DNA of 64,000 nt from Haliotis asinina (lineage: Eukaryota > Mollusca > Gastropoda > Lepetellida > Haliotidae). Positions 1-11,305 of the stretch are shown one piece after another. The stretch spans positions 14,018,501 to 14,082,500 of the forward strand of contig NC_090283.1 in assembly GCF_037392515.1 (NCBI RefSeq), read 5' to 3'. The notes below the pieces were generated by a model. The model ran no database searches. It had not been told where the DNA came from and worked only from the letters and a program-made list of their open reading frames with translations. Position numbers and translations under genes: made by a program. Positions within the stretch are counted from its first letter, which is position 1. Every line of letters begins with the position of its first letter.

Positions 1-311
1 CGAAATTTGATTGCAGACACGGGTTTCATCATTAGACTGCTAATATGATGACCCAGGCCACAATCTTGCATCATTTAAAATTGTGTAATTACTTAACAAG
101 TCAGAGAGAGCGATATATTTACACAATGACTCCATGACAATCCACCAGGCATCGGGCCAGTGACTGTGGAAAATTACTGGCCCTACTGGAATTTTAATAA
201 ACACGGACTAGCGGGAAATAGTGGCTATTTCGCACTGCACCTGTATGTTCAGGTATAAACGGACACTGCAGGTGTCTGACAAAGGATCCAGTCTACAGGT
301 ATCAGAAGAAA

Positions 312-457
312 GGGTGGATGAGTATAGTTTTACGCGTTTCCAGCAATGACGCCGGGAAAACCGGAAATGGACACATTGTTCCCACATGGAGAATCGAACC
401 TGGATCTTCAGCGTGCCCAGCGAACGCCTTAACCACTAGCCTAACCTACCACCCCGT
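312..457 (-). mobile_element. tRNA-derived SINE, diverged copy
   Basis: Read on the minus strand this begins with a tRNA-like head that keeps a B-box-like GGTTCGATTC sequence and ends with the AATATTGC/GGCGTAAAACTA type tail seen in other copies of the window. Imperfect target-site duplications flank it: TATCAGAAGAAA at about 300-311 and TATCAGATGAAA at 458-469. The 3' (CTCA)n end is largely lost. It is a decayed insertion, not a tRNA gene. Confidence 0.65.
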
Positions 458-1328
458 TATCAGATGAAACGCCTCATTAACAGACCTATGTGATGGTTGT
501 AAAACGTCATGTTACTGATGTCATTAAATATTTGTCCAAACTTCCACGATCCTCAGCAGGTGTTGAATAACTGTTGAGACTTTAAATGATATTTACAACC
601 CAAGTTTCTTTTACTTGAAGGCGAGGATCGATGGTTGTGCACACTGCTCCTACAGCAAGGCTACCGAGTCGAGTACTGCGCAGCTTCCGATTCATTTACA
701 TATGCACCAGAAGGATTTTACGAGTTCTTCAATCAGCGTCGTCGCTGGACTCCATCCACGATGGCGAACACGTTGGACCTTCTCCAGGTACTCTTGTAGA
801 CTCACAGTCCCTGAACACGACATGCGAAGTAACCACTGGTCCGCTGGCATGTGGCTAATAAAAGTCAAGTCGGGCCAGTAAAGCCCCACAGTCTTTGGCC
901 TTACTGGCTGGTGAAATTTCATTGGGTCATTTTGAAAATATGTGATTCTCTCCGTTAAGTTATAAAACACTTTTAAATCATGCAATGGTATGGCCTGAAA
1001 ACATGTTCATCATTTTGTCAGCTTAATGATGAAACCTGTGTCATACCGACAATATCTTATTCTCATCTAGTTTTGTAGCCTTCTGATTAGTTACTACGTT
1101 CAGATTTGGGTCTAGTGAATTATGTTCTGGGGTGGTAACATTCAGAGAGAGACTGGAAACTATTTCGCTCCCTGTCTGAAATGCATCATTTTCCTTCTAC
1201 CAAATATTTCTGCAATACTAAAGCGCTGCTAAATGAAGCACGAGTCCCTCAGGTTCACCTTCATATTGGAGTTCCTTTTGAATTTATAAGGAACTATTTC
1301 CTCCTGTCAAATTATACGCCTTCAGAGA

Positions 1329-1818
1329 AGGGAGCAGGACAATTCCCACCCGGACAAAATCCACCCGGACAAATGCCACCTGGACAATTCCCACCTATGA
1401 CAATTCCCGCCTAGGGCAATTCCCACCTAGGACAATTCCCACCCGGTTATTCTCACTTATAATCCCCACCTTATGTGTGTCACAAAATAGTGCTTCCTTA
1501 CTTAAATGCTATCATTTGTTATGTGTTAAATAGGATCAGTAAAACTGATACTAAAGCATGTCAAGAAGAAGGTAGTTCATGTTTCTTTTATAGGGCACAT
1601 ATGTTTAAATGATTAAATGTTGAAACTGAACTATGTTCTTCATGTTACTCTTATTTTGGGGTGGGGATTGTCCTAGGTGGGAATTGTCCTAAATGGTAAT
1701 TGTCCTAGGTGGGAATTGTCCTAGGTGGGAATTGCCCCACGTGGGAAATTTTCGGGTGGTAATTGTACGGGTGGGAATTGTCCGGGTGGGATTTGTCCGG
1801 GTGGGAATTGTCCTAGAC
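1329..1818. mobile_element. foldback element with repeat-built inverted termini
   Basis: The left end (to about 1460) is a tandem array of about 14-15 bp units of the type GGACAATTCCCACC. The right end (about 1660-1818) is the reverse complement of the same array, GGTGGGAATTGTCC. The two arms enclose about 200 bp of AT-rich sequence without an ORF. A 10-bp sequence, CCTTCAGAGA, occurs directly outside both arms (1319-1328 and 1819-1828), as expected for a target-site duplication. No transposase is present, so this would be a non-autonomous foldback or MITE-like DNA element. Confidence 0.75.
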
Positions 1819-2413
1819 CCTTCAGAGACTAGGCCTTAGCATATTGCTCGACGTGCCCCTGAGCTCACATACACAGAACAGTCTTGGCGGTACAATTACT
1901 GCAAATCCGGAAGACCGCCATTTTAGTCTTTGGCTTCATATACACTCAACATCCAGTAACACAAACGATTGTGGGATGAAATCATCATGACCTACCATCG
2001 AATCACTATTTACACGATTTATTTGTCCACGCTAAGCTTCTAACAACCCTATCCTTGACAAATCCAACTGGAACATGTCCTTTCCTATATTTGCCAAGGC
2101 TATGGGATATTACAACATTGGTTCTTGTGCATAAGAAAATGTTGTTAAAATATGAGACAGGGATTGAAAACAAAAACCTAAAAAGTACTTTTTCTTTGGG
2201 TAAGATTTTGTATGGTTTTGTCAATATTAAAAGGCACTTGTTTCCACTTGTTGCGAAGTTGCATATTCTCCTCAACGATGCCTATGTCTGTCACATGACA
2301 CATTAAAAGTCGACACAAGTTTTACACGCTCACACATAAGTCATATGTATTCAGATAAGACCATATTGTTGTTTTCCTTCCCATCATTTCACCCAAAGAT
2401 CCGAAAAAGCCGA

Positions 2414-2657
2414 CCCATGAAGGTCCGGGGTAGAATAGTCCTTCAGCAACCCATGTTTGCTATAAAAGGTGACTAACGGGATCGGGCGGTCAGCCTCACT
2501 GACTTGGTTGACACGTGTCATCGGTTCCTAGTTGTGCAGATCGATCCTCATGCTTTTGATCACTGGATTGTCTGGTCTAGACTCGATTATTTACAGACCG
2601 CCGCCACATGGCTGGAATATTGATGAGTGCGGGGTAAAACTAAACTCACTCACTTAC
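2414..2657 (+). mobile_element. SINE, nearly full length, with target-site duplication
   Basis: This copy belongs to the main SINE family of the window: head CATGAAGGTCCGGGGTAGAA, a central GACTAACGGGATCGGG block, and a tail running from CTGGAATATTG through GTAAAACTAAACTCACTCAC. The 14-bp sequence TCCGAAAAAGCCGA flanks it at 2400-2413 and 2658-2671, so the insertion boundaries are clear. It lies within a chitin synthase intron, about 260 bp before an exon. Confidence 0.9.
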
Positions 2658-2915
2658 TCCGAAAAAGCCGAATTTTGATAGGACGTGTTTGTGTCAACGA
2701 AAAGCATATGCACGATACTGTGGATATTTCAGTTAACAGTGGTTATGTCGAATACATCGGAAACACAACCTGTAGTTAAAACAACCTGTAATTTAAATAT
2801 CTTCACTGAAATATACCAACCGGCAAATAAAAATACCATCCATCAGCTAGCCCTAAATATATTAAATGTACAGCTTTCAGAGTCACTAACACCGTGAAAT
2901 TATGCTGTATTTTAG

Positions 2916-3146
2916 GACTGGAAGAGTGTCACTAGGAAGAATGCAGATATCTCCTGCCTGTACATCATCTACCAGATGGCACTGATGGCATCCTCCATCA
3001 TAACTCCAGGAACCATATTCCTCCTCATCGTTGGAGCCATTAATGTTGCCTTCCCTGAAATGCCTTTATTTGGTGCACTCATCCTCAACCTCGTACCAGT
3101 AGCTGTCTTCGTTCTTCTCTGCTTCGTGGCCAAAACCAACATACAG
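2916..3146 (+). CDS. chitin synthase, exon with first transmembrane pair after the catalytic domain
   Basis: This 231-nt exon is bounded by a TATTTTAG acceptor and a CAG/GTAAGT donor, phase 0 at both ends, and encodes 77 residues. It opens with DWKSVTRKNADISCLYIIYQ and then has two hydrophobic segments, one around GTIFLLIVGAI and one around ALILNLVPVAVFVLLC. This matches the start of the five-helix cluster that follows the glycosyltransferase domain in animal chitin synthases, which extrude chitin through the plasma membrane. The QRRRW catalytic region is not in the window. In molluscs these enzymes serve shell, radula and gut chitin, and some carry an N-terminal myosin head; whether this one does cannot be seen. 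Confidence 0.88.
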
Positions 3147-3750
3147 GTAAGTCTGCATAAACAAATAAATATTTCACGGGCACATTTGTTTCAAAAGTGA
3201 CGAGGGCAGTAGGACTTTGCTTTAAAGTTTTGGTAGAAAAAAAAACCGTGTTGAAGAAGGAACACATTTTCATTTTTTTCTCCCAGAAATACAATTTGGG
3301 AAGTTTAGCTGGTGTTAATGAGTAGTAGATTCATTCACACTCGTTCTTTCAGACAATCCTTCTCATTGTGGACAAATGGATGATCGGGACGCGGCCACGT
3401 CAAAACTACTATTTTCAAATGGCAATAAAAAATGTAACGCGCACAAACATAAGTGACGCGCCGATGCCCGAAAAACATTTCGCTTTCGTATTTGGCCTAA
3501 ATGTGTCAGGACAGGCCTATGTGAGGCCTATATCAATTACGTGTATGAAGATTTAATTTAGACCTGATTAATATACAATACGTGCATGACGTGCGTTGGA
3601 GGCCTGACTCATTTAGAATACGTGGTTTAACCCGCAAGCTTCTGGGACTTCAGTTCTGACCCACAACGAGGCACGCATGACACAAGTAACCGGCAGCAAA
3701 TGGGTATCCGGTGGGATAAACAACGTGGCAGCTTGGGTTATCCAGGGCAG

Positions 3751-3991
3751 TGCCCCGTGAAGGTCCCGGGGTAGAATACGCCTTCAGCAACCCATTAGGC
3801 GACTAACGGGATCGGGTGGTCAGACTCGCTGACTTGGTTTGCACATGTCTTTGGTTCCCAAATGCGCAGATCGATGCTCATGTTGCTGGTCACTGGATTG
3901 TCTGGTCCAGACTCGATTATTTACAGACCGCCGCCATATAGCTGGAATATTGTTGAGTGCGGCGTAAAACTAAACTCACTCACTCACTCAC
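3751..3991 (+). mobile_element. SINE with target-site duplication
   Basis: This is the same family as the copy at 2414, with head CCCGTGAAGGTCCCGGGGTA, a short internal deletion after GCAACCCAT, and tail GTAAAACTAAACTCACTCAC. Flanks TATCCAGGGCAG (3739-3750) and TATCCAGGGTAG (3992-4003) form a 12-bp duplication with one mismatch. It lies in a chitin synthase intron. Confidence 0.9.
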
Positions 3992-4449
3992 TATCCAGGG
4001 TAGTAATAATCAGATAGTAACCCTTTGATCATGTCCCTCCTTTGTGTGGAATTCAGCCCATTACATATGCTCCTTATTAATACGTACATGGGGATGCATT
4101 TCCGACCTGAATACTACAAAATACATACATGGGGACGTATTTGAGGTTTGAATCATATATAATACGTGTACGTGTATTTTATATGCAAGACCTCCAACGA
4201 ATAAAGGATCGACGTCCTTGCTGCAGCTCACATCTATTTGTATAACTTAAAGGGTAAATATTCCTCTGGGCATTCAGTTTTATATATACATACAATCCTG
4301 ACGTTATCAAGCAGGTTTCAGGATAAAGGTGTTGGCATCTGAAATAAGAAGCGGCATCAAGCCAGACATACGTAATAGTTTCAGTTTTATCAAAATTAAT
4401 ATATCTCCTGTTGAACAATATTAATAACAAAGCGTACGTCATCTTTCAG

Positions 4450-4948
4450 CTTGCTTATGCCGCGATCATATCCATCGTCTACAGTCTGGTGATGATGCTG
4501 GTGATAGTAGGGCTGATTCAACAGGCCGCAACATTCGGATTCTGTTCCACTGCAACCATTTTCCTTGTGATCGTCACTGGGATCTTCTTCGTAGCCGCCA
4601 TCTTGCATCCTCAAGAGTTAACGTGCATTATCCACGGCTTCCTGTATTTCCTGGCCCTCCCAGCCATGTCAATGATCCTCATGATCTACTCTCTTGGCAA
4701 CCTCCACGTAGTCTCATGGGGAACTCGCGAGACTAAGCAAGCAGCGCCTCCTCCAGGTCAACAGCCGGAGAAGAAGATGAATGCATTACAGAAGATGTGG
4801 ACTCGGATCACGGGGTCGGATGAAGGAGGAGCGTGGGACGCATTGTGCAGATGTGTCTGTTGCTCCTCCACCGCCAGCAAGGACCAGCTGGACCAGGTGA
4901 TGAAGAGGTTGGAGAAAATCGAAGCTGCAGTGGTGGAACAACCCAAAA
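4450..4948 (+). CDS. chitin synthase, exon with remaining transmembrane cluster and WGTRE motif
   Basis: The acceptor ATCTTTCAG precedes LAYAAIISIVY in phase 0, in line with the previous exon. Three hydrophobic helices follow, then the hallmark VVSWGTRET (WGTRE at 4717-4731), a Cys-rich patch (CRCVCCS) and a short coiled coil (QLDQVMKRLEKIEA). All of this follows the order in animal chitin synthases. The 3' end is uncertain. I prefer a donor at 4949 (AAAA/GTGTGT, phase 1), because it joins in frame through the next exon to the exon at 9140. Reading on without splicing reaches a stop at 4966-4968, so intron retention would give a protein lacking the last two helices. Confidence 0.88.
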
Positions 4949-5410
4949 GTGTGTACCATATACAGTAATGATTTACATATGACTGAGAAGTTATATATAT
5001 ATGTTGGGTACATGATAGTTTGCCTTTTTCAGTTTATATAATGAACATAAGGGGACACTCTTTCTGAGACAAATTGTGTCACTCAATGAGAGAATGAAAG
5101 AAAATATCTCTGCTGCCCGAGCTTAGTCTGTCGTACAGACCCTGAAGTATATATATCCAGGAAAGCCCACGCAAGTCTAGAAAATGTAGCAAGTCTACAT
5201 TTCCATAGCTTCTGAAAATGAAAAATGTCTCAGGGCTCCATTTCATTATATTATGTTTTTTTCACTATGAACGTTTTTTCAGTAAAATATGTTCATTTCA
5301 GAGACTAGCTGTTAGTCTAGCCCGAGCTGTGATCTTGTAGACACTCGAGCCTCAGTATGTCTCTGCCAGTTCAAACACAGGCAAACTGTAGCGCAGCATA
5401 GAGAATATGA

Positions 5411-6124
5411 CAAGTCTTTTTATATGCGAGCGAAGCGAACAAAGGTTGGCAACGTACTTTCCTGGCTTCGTATCGAAAACTAGTTTTCATGTCAAAATAA
5501 AATATCGCCACCATCAAAAGCACATTTCCATTTCCTCCCTTGGCTGTGCTCTCGCATTTCTACCCCATTTTACTCACGTGAAACATGTTTTATTCAACAT
5601 TTTAAGCGCCACTCGTGGTATTCAGATCGTTCTTCGCCACCATTACACCACCAACTTCCGGTTGAACGGACTGACAAAACAAGAATATGCAGAAATTAGA
5701 AAGAAATACCACATGCCTAATTTTATCATGAACCTGTTGGAGTTTATTTGTCTTATCTGTTGTCGCCATTAGTAGCATTTTCGTAACATTTATTCTCCAT
5801 AAAAGACTTCTGGCGCTATGGTCGAATGAAGCAAGGGAGGTAACTGTAAGTATTCCATATTGAATAATACCCCCTGTTCCTTCACTCCGTTGAACCGGAA
5901 GCTGGAAGGGGGTATGGAGGAAGGAGAACGGTCAGATATACCACGAGTTGCGCTTAAAAGTTTGAATGAAAAATATTTCACGTGACTAATTGTCCAACAT
6001 GGGGTTCGAAATGTAAGAGCACAACCCAGTGAAGAAATGGGTGTATACTTTTGATGGTGGCGATATTTTATTTTGACAGAAGCGAGGAAAGTACGTTGCC
6101 AACCTTTGCTCGCTTCGCAAAAGT
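5411..6124. repeat. long imperfect inverted repeat in a chitin synthase intron
   Basis: The arms, roughly 5411-5678 and 5874-6124, are reverse complements of each other with scattered mismatches and small indels. Shared blocks include GCAAAGGTTGGCAACG-like sequence near the outer ends, AATAAAATATCGCCACCATC in the middle, and CTTCCGGTT next to the roughly 200-bp loop. No clear target duplication or transposase was found. Transcribed as part of the chitin synthase pre-mRNA it would fold into a hairpin of about 250 bp. It may be a foldback DNA element or two opposed copies of one repeat. Confidence 0.75.
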
Positions 6125-6442
6125 CTGGCTGTGGTTCAAACACCAGGAAACCCACTTGTTCAACATAGTCTTTGACAAAGTGCCTTTGAGCAGTAGGTGC
6201 AATAGAAATATTAATTATATTTATCATAAAAAAACCACCCGTATACTCACGTGATAATCCGTTGAACTCTGCTGGACCCGAAAGACAATTATGGACGAAG
6301 ACACTCAATTGTTTTGATCTCATTAGACTTACATACTAATACTATAATTTGAAGCTGACATTTCCATAGGCCCGGTCATATATATCAACTCTTTTTTATC
6401 TTTTGCATACAACTGAAGACTACCGTGTCTTTTGTTACGCAG

Positions 6443-6505
6443 GTCCCCAGAGAAGTGATTCCAATGCCAGACAATTGCGACAGCGAAGACAAATATCTTT
6501 ACCAG
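6443..6505 (+). CDS. chitin synthase, small internal exon (provisional)
   Basis: A good acceptor (TTACGCAG) and donor (CAG/GTAGGT) enclose 63 nt, a multiple of three. If it is entered in phase 1 from the exon ending at 4948, it encodes a basic Gln/Arg-rich linker (PQRSDSNARQLRQRRQISLP) and leaves in phase 1, which fits the exon at 9140. A second acceptor eight bases inside, at 6451, gives another reading. The same place in insect chitin synthases is a variable Arg/Ser-rich linker. Because its length is divisible by three and both flanking phases agree, it could be a cassette exon. Confidence 0.5.
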
Positions 6506-9139
6506 GTAGGTTCTCAGGAATCACAAAATGCTATGGTTCATAACTCAGAAACACTAGTGTTCAATTCGTTTTGCATTAAGGGAGACAGTATCGTACTAGT
6601 GCCAAGCATACAGACTTCAGCAATTACAAAATTTGCACATTCGGTCATTTCATTTGATCGCAATGACTTCACTTAGTTTCAATCTGGATAAAGGCGAGAA
6701 GGCAGGTGAATGTTGTTGATTCGGCAGGAGGTGTATCTCAGAACTTATACTGAAGCTTATATACGAACGCCAAGTAATCGACTGCCTTAAAAGTCTAACT
6801 AAATGTCAAGTGGAAATACTGTATAGGAAAATAGAACAGTTTCATAAAATTGACGTTCACTTCTCATTTGAGAAAAAACAACATGGAATCAAACACATAC
6901 GATGATTTACAACCAACTATGTATATCGAGACTGCCAGCACAAAGTGAAAGAAGTACTAGAAGCAATAGCAATTTTGACGCAGTTAGACAAGACTGCAAA
7001 GGCTAAACGTGACATCTAGAAAAAGATATTGGTGTATCAGAAAAATATCACGGATACATTGGGGAGATTACGAAAAAGTATCTGAGAGATATGTTCCATT
7101 TAACAGCATCGCATGGTTCTTTTGCATGTTCCTGATGCCCAGCTTCCACCTTTGGTAAACAGGCTGAAATTGTAGAGTTATGTTTCAACTGGACGAAAGA
7201 GGAAATGCAATCGCGGATAAAAATCAACGTTCATTTCGCAGTTTATCTGCAAAGCAAGTGTCCTTCCTTTAGGCATTGACTTGTATGTCAAGTAAGTTAA
7301 TACATTTTGCAAGGAAAAGTTGATTACAATAAGTTGCATGACATGAGTAGTATGTAGTACAAGCATGGGACTTTCAGTATAGATTTATAAACAGTGCCGA
7401 TTGTGCTAGAAAAGTGCTGGTGCAAATGAATATAACTGAAACTAATATTTGTTCTTTGTTGTCAGTCAGAACCAGAAAGTGTCCTATGTGTATTCATTTA
7501 ATATAATCTTGTACAGGAATTTGGGGAAAGGTTGAAAACTTTATTGATCCTGCACATTGTAATGTTCCCATTTCTGATCAAGACATTCTCTTTTGCAACA
7601 GTTCTGTTTGTCTGATGGCAACATACATCATCCTGCTCGCCAAAATATATTCATATGAAACAGAATGGACTATCCATTGGTTGTCTTGTTAATATCGTCA
7701 AGGATTGTGTAAAGTAGAAAGAATTATGGCTTGTAAGTACAATGTTAGGGCTAAATTTCATCCATTGAAACGTTTGAATATACTATCGATATGTTCATTT
7801 ACCTGACTTGTCCATCATTTTATGAGCGCTTCATTTTGTTTGGACAGTCAAATGTACACCTGCTGAAGTGAACCGAGTAAAAAAAAATGACAAAAAGGTG
7901 GCATGACTAGTACGATGCGTTTAATCTGACTGGCCAATAAGAGAGGCATTGTAGAGATAGCTCCTAATAGTCACCGGTGGTACTTCGATGGAGACATGAA
8001 CTTGTAAAATAACTCAGTAAGGATCTCTCCTTACTCTCGACCCGTGAAGATCCCGAGGTAGAATAGGCCTTCAGCAACCCATGTTTGCCATAAAAGGCTA
8101 TGCGAAGAGGCGATTAACGGGATCGGGTGGTCAGGCTCGCTGACTTGTTTGACACGTCATCGGTTCCCAATTGCGCAGATCGATGCTCATGTTGATCACT
8201 GGATTGATCCAGGCTCGAATACTGACAGGCCGCCGCCATTTAGTTGGAATATTGCTGAGTGCGGCGTAAACCAAACTCACCCACTCACTCACTCACTCTC
8301 CTGCCTTGGGAGATGTGCCATTAGGGCCTTGTGAGTCATATTAAGGATGCTTCCATGGGCATGCTGCTAAGAAACAAATGGCAACTCAGAGAACAAATAT
8401 GAACCAAAGTGAATTTGTAACTGAGATAACGTATGAGTATTATTCTCTTCAAGAAAGTAGGGGATACTGAACTTCCAATCTGGATAGGAAGTGTAAACGT
8501 TAACAAACGTTTCAAGGACAGATATCATATGAACGCACCACCATTTACCTCTATTACCAACACTAAACACAACGCATGATATGCACGTACTCAAAGCAGT
8601 AGCCCCACACACGTGCATGTCTTTCCATTCAGTTTGACGTTTTTCAAGAAGGTCGATCAATCACTTAGAATATTAGTTTTGACACTCTTGAATCACATAT
8701 TTGTTAGTGTTTGTTTCTAGTCGTTTGTTTTAAAATGAAAATCGCATACATGCAAATTACATGCCATACACCAATCATCTGTCAAGAGCGAATGCATTCT
8801 AAATAACTTTGACTGTAAGGAAGTGTAAATTGTGATGCACTCTCAAAACATTCTATAATATCATATCAACATTGATTGACTCCGATAAATCTCCCAAATA
8901 TTTTTAATCGAAAATAAAAAAAAATGGAGATCCCCTGCTAGTTTTGAAGAGTATTATAATACTTGTGCGAGTTGTCCATGTATGCTTGAGTTGATTCCAC
9001 AGTATGTTTGATTGTACAGTATGTATTACTACATTGATGACATCGTAGCTACTTCCACTTGCCTGTATCACATTTTGGCATACAGGCTTGTTGGATTAGT
9101 TGACTAAATTTGACATTTTGAACATATTTTATATCTCAG
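6506..9139 (+). other. chitin synthase intron
   Basis: AT-rich sequence between the exons at 6443 and 9140. Apart from one SINE (8044-8300) I see no coding potential or structured repeat in it. Confidence 0.5.
8044..8300 (+). mobile_element. SINE, main family
   Basis: The head CCCGTGAAGATCCCGAGGTA, the central block GATTAACGGGATCGGGTGGT, the internal GCGCAGATCGATGCTCATGT, and a tail with GAATATTGCTGAGTGCGGCG and (CTCA)n are all present. Flanking duplications are not clear. It lies in the last intron of the chitin synthase gene. Confidence 0.85.
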
Positions 9140-10263
9140 GCGAAGTCATCCAAGAGCAGGTCGATAAAAATGGCCCCTTCGACAGTGACCCCTACTGGAT
9201 CCTGGATCCTGACCTCGGTGAAGGGCAATTCAAGGATCTCGATGGGTCAGAGGTGACGTTTTGGAAAGAGCTGATTGAGCGATATCTGTTGCCTTTGGAA
9301 GAGAATAAAGAACAACAAGAAAAGATAAAGAATGATTTGCTGGAACTACGGAACAAAACGTGTCTCTTTTTCTTTCTTATCAATGGTCTTTTTATCATAT
9401 TAATCTTCACACTGCAAATGGTATCAGATTATACACCGAACCTGAAGATCCATTTACCATGTCCAGATCCCACATTCCAAGGTGATCAGTTTGAACCAAT
9501 TTCAATCACCTTCATGCTTGTGTTTGGAGTGTTGTTGGTCATCCAGTTCCTGTCCATGTTTGTCCATCGCTTGTCCACATTCCTCCATATCACGTCCATC
9601 ACAGACGTCCGGGACATAGGGAAGACACTGAGAAAGACCAAAGAGAAACTAGCGTCTGACAAGGAGGTGAAGGGTGAGGAGTATGTTGAACTTACAAAGG
9701 ATCTCCAGCGATACCATGAAGATGAACTAGAGATCGAGGAAACTTCCGACCCGTTTGAGAATAGCCAGAAAGTGAAGTGGGCCAGAATACAGAGTAGAAG
9801 ACACATACGACAGCAGGCAGAGGCAGATACACCAACGACCTTTGATGAAAGGTTCGTTGGAAATCTTGCCAGGCTTGCACAAGATGTTGAACAGTCCGGA
9901 GACTCCTTCCCAAACGACAGGGAGAAAACCATTCACCGCTATAGGAAAAAGTCGGTTAAGACGTTAAAGAGTCTAAATGAATCTAGTCCCCATTTCACTA
10001 AATCTCTCGTCCGGAAAGCAACGCTCATGGCAAAGAGAATGAAGGAGGAACGACAGCAGGCTGACCAGAGCGTGCCTGATGCACCAGCCAGGAAACGAGC
10101 ACCTGCTGAAAGGGTCAGAGACAAACACAGGAGGAGACAGGATCAGTCAAAGACGGCGGCAGATACAGAAGATGTGGAACTGTATGAAAACTTTAAAGGG
10201 CTTAAAGGGCAGGATGAGATAGAAGTGGACAACATCAGCAATGCAGGACATACCGAGATGTGA
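9140..10263 (+). CDS. chitin synthase, terminal exon
   Basis: The exon starts after ATATCTCAG, entered in phase 1, and runs 373 codons to a TGA. It encodes the conserved C-terminal part: DPYWILDPDLGEGQF, then VTFWKELIERYLLPLEENKE, a short coiled coil, a helix (FFFLINGLFIILIFTLQM), an extracytoplasmic-type loop with CPDPTFQGDQ, and a second helix (FMLVFGVLLVIQFLSMFVHR) with the HRLSTFLH motif. This order matches animal chitin synthases. A charged tail of about 200 residues rich in Arg, Lys and Glu follows and ends AGHTEM; it is longer than the short tails of insect enzymes. An AATAAA lies 64 bases after the stop. Confidence 0.9.
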
Positions 10264-10326
10264 GATGTATTTTTCATATGAGAAGTATAATGATACAAAC
10301 AGTTGAAACATATCAGCTTTCAGTAG

Positions 10327-10332
10327 AATAAA
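10327..10332 (+). promoter_or_regulatory. polyadenylation signal of chitin synthase
   Basis: AATAAA follows the stop codon of the terminal chitin synthase exon by 63 bases. It is the first canonical signal after the stop. Confidence 0.6.
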
Positions 10333-11002
10333 CCTGCCAAACGTGCCATGATTTGTTTCTTAAATTGTTTCCCTAGTGTTATCTGAAAATATTACATTTG
10401 ATGTATATGCATAGAGAAGCGAAGGTTCTCCTTGTTAAACTCCATCTATTTTAATCACAGTTGTGACGTCATAACCACTTTTCGTATTGGCTATGACGTT
10501 TAAAAATTAGTCAATTGATTAGAACCCATCTGAGGGTTTCCATAGATGCTAAATGTGCCGGAGTTATGTGTTATATAGATATGATAATGGATTTGCCCTT
10601 ACTTGTTGAACAGTCCTTGAATGCATAGAAAAATCTACTATGAGCAGCAAAAGGAACGCAAGTCTAGCTTGTTTGTCACTTTGCCGTGAACGTTCCATCA
10701 ACATAAACGTTTACTTTTATGAGATTTCATTTTTTTTTCGAAACTTGCGTTTCATTTACTATTCAGCATATAGTGTGCATTGCCAATAACGCAGCAAATA
10801 TGTAAGACAAATGGTACATTTCTAATGACAGACACTATAAATGAATCATGTTTAAGGTCTCAAATTCAAAGGCATTCATGGAAGTGTTTGCAAAGGCAAA
10901 TAGCATCTTCAATACCATTTTTAAAACTTTAACAAGCAAAAGAACACTTGGTCCTCGCATGTCAAATGCTATGTTGTAATTTAATCATTAATTATGTAAA
11001 TG
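10333..11002. other. intergenic, nothing recognised
   Basis: AT-rich sequence after the chitin synthase gene. I see no ORF, tandem repeat or known element in it. Confidence 0.5.
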
Positions 11003-11014
11003 CTTTGACTCATG

Positions 11015-11052
11015 ATTGCTGAGTGCGGCGTAAAACTAAACTCACTCACTTA
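11015..11052 (+). mobile_element. severely 5'-truncated SINE with perfect target-site duplication
   Basis: Only the last 38 bases of the main SINE family are present (ATTGCTGAGTGCGGCG, then the GTAAAACTAAACTCACTCAC tail). The 12-bp sequence CTTTGACTCATG flanks them exactly on both sides (11003-11014 and 11053-11064). This shows that the SINE 3' tail alone is enough to mark an insertion primed at its 3' end. Confidence 0.9.
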
Positions 11053-11185
11053 CTTTGACTCATGGATGACATCTCTTCCGTTGGCATATACCTGTGTACA
11101 ATATTGTATATCTGTTATTCTGTACAGTTTCTATGTTAATAAATGTACCCTTCGTACATCGTGATATTTGGGTTGTACACACAAG

Positions 11186-11300
11186 TAATGAGTCGGTATG
11201 GTAGCCCAGTAAGAGTCCGCTCTTCACGATGAAGCCCGAGGTTTGAATGCCCACACAAGTACACTCTGTGAAGCCCCTTTCTAGTGTGCCCAGCAGTTTG
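11186..11300 (+). mobile_element. tRNA-derived SINE, partial
   Basis: The sequence TCGGTATGGTAGCCCAGTAA, a B-box-like AGGTTTGAATGCC and CTGTGAAGCCCCTTTCTAGTGT match the tRNA-related SINE also seen at about 13250. The tail is missing; a decayed LINE follows after a short gap. Confidence 0.65.
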
Positions 11301-11305
11301 TATGA

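Larger units (their letters stand above)
1..2915 (+). other. intronic sequence upstream of the chitin synthase exons
   Basis: No coding exon could be supported here. Because the first recognisable chitin synthase exon starts at 2916 with a splice acceptor and encodes only a membrane part of the protein, this stretch should be intron of that gene, with the catalytic exons left of the window. It contains a tRNA-type SINE, a foldback element and a longer SINE, listed separately. Apart from these I see nothing that can be named. Confidence 0.6.

Noticed and set aside
380..457. tRNA-like sequence, considered as a tRNA gene
   Set aside because: It is the head of a SINE: it continues into a SINE body, is repeated elsewhere in the window and is flanked by target duplications.
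9486..9936. Long minus-strand ORFs opposite the chitin synthase terminal exon
   Set aside because: Shadows of the conserved plus-strand frame.
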